A stretch of 64,000 nt of DNA from Teratosphaeria epicoccoides (taxonomy: Eukaryota; Ascomycota; Dothideomycetes; Mycosphaerellales; Teratosphaeriaceae), in NCBI GenBank assembly GCA_021401465.1, contig JADDMT010000007.1, positions 496,001-560,000 on the forward strand. The letters are read 5' to 3'. The position numbers and the translations under genes are program-made. Of the stretch, positions 55,001 to 64,000 are shown piece after piece; position 1 is the stretch's first letter; each line of letters opens with the position of its first letter. A model generated the notes under the pieces. It was given only the letters and a program-made list of their open reading frames with translations. It made no database searches and had not been told where the DNA came from.

Positions 55001-57204
55001 TATCTAGCCAGGACATACACCATGGCAGTCGACGCGGCCAGGCAGTGATCCAGGAGCAGCCTTTCGAAGGACCAGTTGGTGGAGTCACGCGCTCCACAGC
55101 GAATCGAAAGTAAACAGAGAGCGGGCAAATGAGCTCTCCGCTGTGCCATGCGGCTGCCGACATCAAGTATAAAGCAAGAATGCGAAATCATCGCGATGCT
55201 CCACAGGCGAAGCCGCGACAGCAGACTCGGGCAAACATGAGCAGCTCGCGAGCGAGTTTGTATGCATGTGTGAGCAGTAAGGAAGAAAAATTGCCATCAG
55301 CGGCCAAGGTCCGCATAGTTGAGCATTCGGGCCAGAGGCTCCCCGCCGTGAATCTATCGTGTCAGTACGCAAGGATGATAAAGCTAGCGGACACAAGTCG
55401 GACAATGTTGCAGCATCAGCGGGACCACCGACGAGATGCATGATCGATCGCCACTTGGCGTCCAAATGCAAGAGCGGGATGAGCGTGTTGTTACCACATG
55501 AAATGCTGGACTGCGGCTTGCACTCTGGCCACCATGTGAGGGTCTTGGCTGTGTTCCGAGGTGTTCCGAGGAGGGCAGGGTCAACCGTAGCAGCTCCCAT
55601 TGTTCAGCCGACGGGCCAGCAGGCTCTCCGTCGCCCAATGGTGAAGAGTACCGCGACTGGCAACCATCGCACTTGAAGCCCTTCAGCCAGCTACTTTGTT
55701 GCTGATCGTGAGGTCTTTGGACAAGGCGGACTCAATTTTGGCGATCATGGGATTCAAGACCGGCGCCGGGGCGTACGACAGGCTTTGGTCTTCCGTGGCA
55801 TCGTCGCCGTCACGGAAGTTGCGGTGATGGTGTAGAGGTCGATGAGCTACGGCTCTGGTGGTCGAAAAGCAGAGCGCAGCAGTCGACCGGTCCAGGAGCA
55901 TGCACGATCAGTTTGAGTAGGACCCTGTTCATTCCACGCAACGCGCAGAATATGCATTTGCGGGCTTGAAGGCTCACCGCAAATCAGAGGGCGACAGACG
56001 TGCCGGAATACGAAAGCGCTCAGATTGCAAGACTGCTCTTGGGAGTCAAGACCGCCCAGAACTGTGCCGTGGCGTGCAGTGTGCTTGTGCGGATAGCAAA
56101 TGTAGGCGTGGGATATTGAAATGTCCGCAAAGGACTGCCAAAGGACTCCGACCAAGCAGATCGAGACATAATGACGGGACGATCTCTCTTCAACAGAAAG
56201 CTGACACTGTGCTGGGCAGTCGTGCTCGAGAGGCAGTCATGGAGATAATATGTTGATGACTGACTGCCCAGCCGTGGCAAAAGCGTTGAGGAAAGGCTAA
56301 GCTGCGGCAGGCCCAAGCTGGCGATATCCCCGCTTCAGGCTGAAGCATGATGGCACTCCTCAAAGCCAATCGCTCCACATCGTGTCCCGTCGATGTACGT
56401 GCCCGGCACTCGGTCGCTGGAGCTGCACTCTCTTTCTGATATGATGACGACGCCGGGTGGCGACCATGACAGGAACCACCTTGTCTCGCCAGATCGCAGC
56501 CACAGCAAGTTCGACACACGTTCATCAGCTTCTGCGTCGCCAGAGAGACTATCAGGGCAGTCTGCAGCTGGTTTCGCTTGGACTGAACTGTCTGTGGAGT
56601 TGCTGCGGTCACGTGCTGGGACGGTCAATGCTGTGCGATGGTGACTGCAGCGAGAGGGTGCTTCTCCAGCGGCGCTGCATGCCTTGCACCATATGTGCGG
56701 CAAGGCTCAAACTGCTGAAGTGCTTGGCATGCGGTCTTCAATGATGCAGATGTCGTGTTGGCCGCCGAAGTGCCGGAGCTGGCGTAGCGTGCGATGGCGA
56801 GACCATGAGGCAGAGCTTACTGGAGGGCATATTGCAGTGATTCAAGCATGCAGGCTCGCCTCGACAGTGTCTCGTGTCGTTACTGGTTGTATGTGGTGTG
56901 TGTGTGCCTGCCTTCCGCCTACTGCTCGAATTGCGCCCCGGCGACGCGCAGACGTCATTCAATACCGCCATTATCTCGTATGCCGCGGATGGGTGCCGAT
57001 GCTCTTCTGTAGAGTGTGTCTTTCTCTCGTCCTCTCGCCGGCGCTGTAGAGCGGACGATAAGCGCGGAGGTGGAGGAGTAGAACCTGATACCACAAACTT
57101 GGCAGCGCATCGCCGGTGAGCTCCCACGCCGCTTCAAGTGAGCACAGGCATAAGTGAGCGTGGATAGATTTGCTTACCATGCCGCAACGTGATAATGAGC
57201 TCAT
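52033..57204. other. Remnant-rich block without intact genes
   Basis: Plus-strand coding-like pieces occur in changing frames: 52252-52443, 52437-52829 (Gln/Ser/Thr-rich, EAELVGQAKEKLHTDM), 52793-53269 and 53494-53721 (LLGLSTQLAEAKDEKKVLGR, TTARLNDSLGLVVGQLTVAS). Further on (53.8-57.2 kb) overlapping ORFs on both strands contradict one another. A G9-type run lies near 53410 and a 10-bp direct repeat (GTGTTCCGAG twice) at 55551-55570. The block may be a decayed low-complexity gene or element; no transposase, reverse transcriptase or terminal repeats were seen. Confidence 0.35.
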
Positions 57205-57226
57205 CGCCGCCGCCGCCGCCGCCGCC
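57205..57226. repeat. (GCC)n trinucleotide repeat
   Basis: About seven perfect CGC/GCC units, with a further CCGCCGCC shortly after. On the minus strand it reads Gly- or Ala-coding triplets, but no supported ORF contains it. Confidence 0.8.
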
Positions 57227-60200
57227 AGAACCGCCGCCCAAGTCACTGTGCGACTATAGTCAAGCTTCTGCCGGATGAAGGCTCATATGGAACCACTAGC
57301 GCCCATGAGCGCCAGCAGACACCTTCGCGAGCCTTGCAGTGACGCTCGACAAGGATCGGGACAAGCCGCTGCTGATCCGTATGATGTTGCCGGCTTGGCA
57401 GAGGGGGAAGGGGGGGGTTAGGTCAGTCCGCAGCGGAAATCCATCAGCGGCTTGCCGCGCCACAGATCCGCCGTGAGGCGAGTCGCGGTCTTGCGGAAGC
57501 TCTGGGGACGCTGAGATGAGTGCTCTTGACCTCGCTGCTGTGTGGCAGGAGTGCTTGGACTGTCATGGTAGTCGTGGCTCGCCGTGGAGGAAGGTAGAGT
57601 CATGCTACATCTGGGCAAGCTCAACTCGGCTTGGCTTTCAATCGGAACTTTCCGCGGCACTTCGACTTCACCCCATGGTCGCCGCTGGCCATATACGACT
57701 GCATACGACCTCGCGAATGCGTTAAGCCTCTTCTGCAGCCTCGATATACCGAGCGCTCGCACCACAACCATCCTTCACGACTCATCGACAAAGCACAGAG
57801 CCGAGGAGGGCTGGCCTATGGGTCGGAGTAAACGTGCGGCAAACGAAGCGTATGCGAGTGGAGACAGAGGGCTTGGAACAAGGCTGATTATAGGAAGTTA
57901 CGACGTGGGCGAGGCAGTCTCAGCAAGAGACCGGGAACGGCATCGGGCAGGGGAGATCATACAATATATGCTGGCCATTGTGCACCCCTGCGCGCGCGAG
58001 AGACGGAGTAGAAGTACAAAGTGAGACTTGGAGCATACGCAGAGTGATCGACTGGCATGACTTGGGAGTCTGAGCATAATTCATGATCGGTAAGGCATGC
58101 ATGACTTGAGAAAGCAAAAACAGTTGACCGTAGACAGATGGCACCGTCCGATAGAAACAACTACCTAGACATGTCGAGGACTCTTCGTCCGTAGCTCTGG
58201 TGCAACCCGAGTGTCAATGTGCGCAAGCCCAGCAAATAGCAGTGTTTGCTCGTAGCGAGCATGTCTCTGAACCTCTCGAACGAAGTCGTCGTAGCCTTGA
58301 TGATCGAATCAAAACACTGACACTCGCATGGAGACCTGCTCCCGGAATGAATCGCGCGACTTTTATACGTTCTTCATGGCCCGGATGATTTTCTGCATGA
58401 CTCAGTGGTCACCACGCGGACATGGCGCAAGGCCCTCGCGTCGCGACGGTCGTGTGCCTACCCAATGTCTTCTATTAGTGCCTCGCCGAGTCACAGGCTT
58501 CACATTGACTCAAAATGGGATGCATGCAAGGAGCATGTCGGCGCTGCTTCCACTGGGGCGCTTAAGAACAGCATCCTGAGCCACCCTCGCCGACGCGCAG
58601 GCTTTGTGCTCTCAACGAATTGATGTGGCAGACGCACTTGGCCGCTTAGAAGGTTACAAACAGTACAGTGGAAGCGGGAGCATTGTCTCTTGAGTACTCC
58701 ATCCTCTCCGGTGCCCTACACAGCTTCCAGTGGCCTTCCGGCCACCAGTATCGTCATCCGGTCACTCTTTTGATCGGCTTGAAACGGTCAAGCATAAGAT
58801 ACATCACCACTCCAAATGCGGCGAGTAAGGGTCCCGGAGAGAGTCATCTGTGCCGGGGAGAGTCATTTGTGCTCAGTCTTTGGCCAGCAATGCTTTCGCG
58901 ACGCCCCATCAGGGAGTTCAATGAAGGCGGGAGGGCGAGTGTCTTGACTGGCCCGCTGGGTGGTGCCGTGAGTCGTGCACGTCTCCGAGCACTTTTCGCA
59001 TCTGTTCCCGTGCGGGAATGTCGGACGACAGAACGTCTTGGTTGGAGCGATACATCTACACGAGTTCCTAGAGATCGATCTTCCTGCGTGAAACCGCTTT
59101 CAGTGACCGTAACCGTATTCCTGCCCGTTCACCGCTCTGATCTGTCACATTTGTCCTCGTGACTACCAGATACCGCTCACCAACACGCAGCAAGCAGGAG
59201 AATGATTTCAGAACACTTTAGTGCGGTGTCGAAGCAGCTGGCAATCTCCTGGAGAGCTTCATACATAGATCCTCCGAAGAGCATGCCAGGCTATACAGGC
59301 TGTGGTCCGAGGTGGCCTGATCCATCGATCGAGGGAAATCGGTCCAGGTACAAACCACTTTCGTTCGCTATTCCCAGTAGCAGGCCTGTCCTCTCTTCCG
59401 GTCCTTGGGCAAGCAAAAGTCTCGGGGCTTACGGCTACATGCTCATTGGAAAAGACGAGGAGTTGTACGTATCGTTATCAGGTAGACGGTAGGCAAGGTG
59501 ACATGTCAGAATGTGCTGAGCTCAGCGTACGATCGGCTGGTGGTCGCGAAGATTTCTCACATGTCGAACTTTGCCATGAGCTTGATAGACGAGACGTGGT
59601 AGAATGTTGATGTTGCGCGCGTGAGAGTCCGAACAGCAGGAAGAACACTGAAAGAGGAATGCGATGTTCTGCCACCAATCGTTTGACGCTGAGGCGATCC
59701 TACACTATCGTCAGGCTCATGTCGTGGCTCTTACCAGGCCCCATATGCATTGCAACAACAACAAGAATTCGCTTTGTTGTGACGACGTGTCTCGTCGACG
59801 TCGCCGCGGGTTGACAAATACCTGACGAAGGCGATCTTGCGCTCAGAATTTCTTCCTCATGACGGGTGCTGATATGACGTCTGAGAAGTGAGTAGTCAAG
59901 GATAATTTGTTCTTGAGAAGCAGGACTGGGATATCTGGTCGTACGTGGCATGTGGTAGTGGAACGACATTTGGTTGTGCAAAATAAAAAGATGCAAAGCT
60001 TCACGCTTTGCCAGAATGAGACGCGAAATGAGGCTTGATGGACTCTCCAATAAGAGAATTATGAGCGATTGTGGTTGTTGGACTGGCAGAGACTGCTATG
60101 GGGCAAAGGACCCAAAGCATTTGCAAAAGAAATGACACCACTTACCTCTGATTACCGCACCACATTCGCCCTAACGCCAACCGCAAATCATAGCAAATGA

Positions 60201-60379
60201 GACAAAGAGAGTTGTACTTACCTGTATGACTTAAGCAGATCACCAGACCATCAAATAGAGCAAGAACCTGTCGGTCCGAGCAGCAGTCGCCAAGCGTGAG
60301 AAGGGGGGGCGGCTAAGCACGGTGCAACCAATCGCAAAATACACAGGTAGCGGCACACTAGCTGGCGTCAATTTTGCAT
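57227..60379. other. Gene-poor stretch with weak ORFs
   Basis: An ATG frame at 59202-59492 (96 aa, YIDPPKSMPGYTGCGPRWPD, GAYGYMLIGKDEELYVS) is the most protein-like, and a GTACGT donor sits near its end, but no partner exon was found. 58836-58870 contains an imperfect 16-17 bp direct duplication (GAGAGTCAT repeated). A G-run lies near 57410 and another near 60302. Otherwise nothing. Confidence 0.35.
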
Positions 60380-60782
60380 ATGAGAACGCGAATGGTCTGT
60401 GCGAAGACGGGTCAGTGCCCCCACGAATCAAACAAGCGCCTGCCGAGTTTCAAAACTACCGCGAGGCAGTCTGTCACTGGCCACGACCCATGGCGGACCT
60501 TGGCCTATGTTCCATTCTCGCCGCCAGCACAAATGTACGATCTCGACGTAACGAGAAATGTTCGCGTGGTAGGTGCGATGGTAAGTGCTGCTCTGGCAGG
60601 TCCTACTCAGCCGTCAAGTGATCTTTGGTAGAACAGAATCTACAACATCCTCAGGAGAGCGCGAGGCTCTACACTTCGAGCTAAACAGATTTTCAGATCA
60701 GCATTCACCTCGCGTGAAGGCCTTTGGAGCGGCAAAGAGGGCATTGGAAGCTGCAAAGAAGGAAAACTACAGCCGTTGCTAA
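60380..60782 (+). pseudogene. Hypothetical two-part gene with miniature intron or frameshift
   Basis: A first frame from ATG 60380 reads DPWRTLAYVPFSPPAQMYDL and TRNVRVVGAM up to a perfect GTAAGT donor at 60581. A second frame reads QVIFGRTESTTSSGEREALH and FELNRFSDQHSPRVKAFGAA to a stop at 60782. They join in phase only if 19 bases (60581-60599, GTAAGT...GCAG) are removed, far below a workable intron. The normal alternative is splicing 60581-60654 (74 bp), which fits a different first-exon frame (from ATG 60490, MADLGLCSILAAS). Either the intron has been truncated or the gene is frameshifted. Family unknown. Confidence 0.4.
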
Positions 60783-63700
60783 GTCTAATCCACAACAAGT
60801 TCGTTCAGAGCGCTCGGTCTTCCAGCCACAAAGGCCTCCACGTGATGGCTGCATGCATGCTAGATGGTCGCAGCATTCTCTGTCCATAATGATGGCCGTA
60901 GAGTGAGTGGTCGCAGAGGGCCACGGACTTTCAACGTCAAAGAAATGCATCACAAAGAATCTGATCTCCTTTCTTCAGAAAGGGTACAGGGTCACAATTG
61001 GCAACATTGCAATTTGATACAGATAGGGGCGATTTATTACGGCAGACCCTGCTGAAATGCACAGCTGTCCGCTGCAAGCGTGTGATTCATTCCTGCCCTG
61101 AACGATATCAGGGTACGTCTACCCAAGATGTGCCTAGTACTACCGCGACCATTTTTGTATGAAGCCAGGCTCCTTAATCAGAAGTTTCAATGTAGCGCCG
61201 GTGTGACCAGAATCTGTCCAATTACTCTTTGTTTCACTGCGGATCGGGAGCTGGACCATCTTGGCAGCAGCTTTTGAAGTACTGATTCGCATTCTTGACC
61301 TTATCCTTACGGCATAGAGCGCCAGTGAGAGCTTTTGCTCCACTCCTACTCTGCTCTTGCCATCACCACAGATGCCGCATCCCTAGTCACTGCTACGATC
61401 CTCAACCTAGAACTTGACGGGACGACTTGCACCAAGGCTAACGTCTCTGCGTCGTGACAACGCTGCAACAGCACCCCAGCCACCGTCCCACATGTTGCGA
61501 GTGTGATTGATTGAAGGCAGCCTGCGGCAACGCCATTGGTGATTAAAAGTAACGAAACGGTCTAAAGACATTCGGAGGGCTGGAGCATAGTAGCACAAAT
61601 CGAGTGTATCGCCGATGCTCTCCGCATTCCGGCGCCGTACAGCAAGGCCATCCTCTCGACTGAGATGATGGTGATTGGAAGGATTGACACCCGGAAAGAC
61701 CTTTGCAAGACTTGTACTTGCGGCCATAGGAACGAGGTGTGCTTGACCTTCGAGGATGAAAATTACCAAACAGTACGGGAAGCAACTGCGATGCTATCTA
61801 GTCATTAGAAGGCGGATGCAGATGGTATGGTCTTTCACTCTAAGTTATCCCACCCTTGGCGGAGGGATGCCGGTAAATTCGGCATAGCTCGTGTCCTCTA
61901 TCGAGGAGAGAGGTGGAGGATGATTGCAACGCAGGCGTGAGAATCAGCGACCGAGGCGGCCAGCGAGAGAATGAGGTGATGCAATACTGCCAATGACCAA
62001 AGTCACGTGGGGACTTTGCGGATGCTTCAATTGACGGCAGCCTGGAAGCAACGCAATTGCTGCCTCAGGTCCTGTTTATGTCGGACCCACATCACCGACT
62101 TGGCCCCTGCACGCCAAGTCTCCGTCGTATAAAAAATCCAGATCAGCACGCAGTTTGATGAAAACCTGTAACGGAGACGCCACGGCATGGCCGGATAGCT
62201 GCCCTTGCCTTCACTATGGCAAGTATGCATACATGAATATCTCCAACAGAGACATTGTGTGGCAGACGACGCCTTTACTACGACGCCAGATGTCGCCGCC
62301 CACCACATGTCTTCAGGATGCCGCACTTGCCGTGGCGAGCGGGGTTTGTTGCTTGATATTCGAGCGGGCTACAATTTACCATCAACACGCAGACACACTG
62401 CTTGCCGGTATCAACAATGCTGACATTACCAGACTGTGGCTCTCAAGGTAGGCCTTGCTTGTCTTCCGCACCCCAATCCATCAGCTTCTCCCGTTTACGA
62501 GCGGCCAAACTAAGCCCGTCTGCTTCCTCGTAGTCGTGTCGTCGAGAACAGCCGCCCCAAATTGACTATGCCTGACGTGGCACGAGCAGACCCCTGTCAC
62601 TGGCCGCCCGTCAAGGTCTCCCGGCTGCGTCATCATCTACGGCGAAGGAAGCTGAAGAGTAGCATGGGATTCCCAATGGGCAATATTTTCTCCCTGGCTT
62701 GCTAGCACGCTCAACACTCATTTACCCCCGTTCTCGATGTCGTCAATGCCTTGACGCATATTTCGCCACTCACCTATTCTCTGCTCATGGTTACGAACAG
62801 CATCGTCTCACATACGTTTCACGAGTAGCTCCATGCATTCCAAGTGCTTCGTCACCCGCCCCCAGAACTTTGCGCAGGCAAGCCGATCCGGTGGGCCGCA
62901 CAATCTGTTTTCCCTGCTGACCCTCCGGCCGTGGCTTGCGAATAGCGATCCGACTGTGCTGTGTCCTTGCTCATCCTCCAGTAACAATCACGGGAATAGC
63001 GGTGATTGCAAGCAGACAAGTATCAGCTTGGACTTGCGTCACAATGCCGCAAGAGGGCCGCCAGAAGAGAAGCCGTGAAGCCGCGACGGCCGCAGTCGTT
63101 TTCTCTGCGCTTGTATCTGAATTTCTCATCTCTATTCGTCCTCTTTAGTCCGTCAGTCTGGGACAGTTTTCCTCGGCTTACGACATGAGGGTGTGGCAAA
63201 GCAGCTTCACGTGCAGTTGATCGAGGTTTTGGGGATTTCAATCCATAGCAAGAGAGCACCGACCCAAATATCAGTCAAGATCGATGCTCTGCGGATTAGT
63301 AAATAGCACTCAACGGGTCGGAGAGAGGGTACGACATCCCGATTTCAACGTTGTTTGATGCTGTGACAACAACTCGAGAGTTGTTGATCCCGAGCAAGTA
63401 TAGCAGCAGGCCCCGAACAGGCATGCTCTTGCTTGTTCGAGGCTGACGCCCAAAACTTCCCGCGAGCTTGGTGGATGCTGTGAATGTAATCCCATTATTC
63501 GCTCGACTAATATCTTCACTGATAGCATTGTAGTTGGTGAGTAAACTCGAGGTGTGCACAACTCTCAGATTCTAAAACACTCTCAATCAACGCCACGAAC
63601 ACATCAGCGCTCGAACGCAAGCTTTGCTCGCCCATTCAACGCAACAACGAGCAGTCTAGATGTCTTGAGCGACGGCGTGCTCGTCTGCTGTCTGTACAAA

Positions 63701-64000
63701 GGCCCACTGGCGACGGCGGTGAGACGTTATCATCGAGGTTCGAGCTGCATTGTCCGGCCAAGATCGACAGTTGATCTATCAAGATTTGGGATCTCTGCAG
63801 AGCGCGTGGACAGTCATCAGACGAAGCCTGTCACGCCACACTAATTACAACGGCGACAAAGTTGGTAGAGTTCCAGCTCGGTAGCCTGTCCACGCCACCA
63901 GAAGCCTTGCTCAATTTGCCTTCGAACGCACATCATCATGGTAGCATCGGATATCATCAGCCATGCGGACTTGTATTGAGACGCAAACCTCACATTCCAT
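60783..64000. other. Gene-poor end of window
   Basis: No supported gene. TATAAAA near 62126 (plus) precedes an ATG ORF 62158-62451 with no recognisable domain. A short plus-strand frame at 63554-63844 lacks an ATG. A gene may begin beyond the right edge. Confidence 0.45.

Noticed and set aside
58668..59162. 164-codon plus-strand ORF
   Set aside because: No ATG at its start, no domain, no splice signals fitting an upstream exon.
1..64000. tRNA, rRNA, CRISPR or transposon termini
   Set aside because: I scanned for T-loop-type GTTCRA motifs, long inverted or direct repeats and transposase or polymerase motifs and found none convincing; a tRNAscan or repeat search would settle it.

Overview
This window is nuclear DNA of a filamentous ascomycete, most likely a dothideomycete. 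The evidence is in the genes: short spliceosomal introns (48-74 bp) with GT(A/G)NGN donors, CTGAC/CTAAC-type branch sites and YAG acceptors; a GPI-anchored yapsin-like aspartic protease; a secreted GPI-anchored serine/threonine/tryptophan-rich wall-type protein; a small cysteine-rich secreted protein; and a SAP-like/2EXR-type protein. The class is an inference; no rRNA, tRNA or other marker gene is visible. No operon, CRISPR array or clear transposase was found. Most of the window has no confident gene, and by eye there are no strongly AT-rich blocks of the kind heavy RIP produces.

Layout, left to right. 1-4.7 kb: no supported gene. 4.7-5.9 kb: single-pass membrane protein with a PPPPY tail. 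8.1-9.2 kb: basic hypothetical protein. 9.6-11.3 kb: two-exon aspartic protease (splice site resolved here). 12.5-19.4 kb: broken and uncertain genes around one intact ORF (15569-16522). 19.4-23.9 kb: gene-poor. 23.9-25.1 kb (minus): low-complexity protein with a SANT-like N-terminus. 26.4-27.2 kb: 2EXR-type gene. 29.2-30.0 kb: two-exon gene with the SANT-like motif. 30.7-35.7 kb: an acidic/basic nuclear-type gene (minus), a SANT-like pseudogene, a triple zinc-knuckle gene rebuilt here as three exons (minus), and a frameshifted pseudogene. 38.0-38.6 kb: RING-H2 pseudogene. 38.9-39.2 kb (minus): small secreted cysteine-rich protein. 42.7-43.6 kb: W-rich GPI protein. 44.7-45.7 kb: intact three-exon RING-H2 gene, apparent paralogue of the 38 kb pseudogene. 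46.2-47.2 kb (minus): helical hypothetical protein. 51.1-52.0 kb: two small head-to-head genes. 52-64 kb: only remnants and uncertain ORFs.

Theme. Two groups stand out. One is a cell-surface/secretory set (protease, W-rich GPI protein, membrane protein with ubiquitin-ligase docking motif, secreted cysteine-rich protein). The other is a scattered, fast-decaying family whose members share a TATA box, a 40-53 nt leader, an ATG and a short three-helix, tryptophan-led domain resembling SANT/Myb. One plus-strand copy is intact (29.2 kb), three are broken by stops or frameshifts (12.6, 17.7, 32.7 kb), and a fourth-type member lies on the minus strand (25.1 kb). Together with the zinc-knuckle gene and the RING-H2 gene/pseudogene pair, this looks like a birth-and-death zone of lineage-specific regulatory-type genes. 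All homology statements come from reading the sequence; no database search was run.
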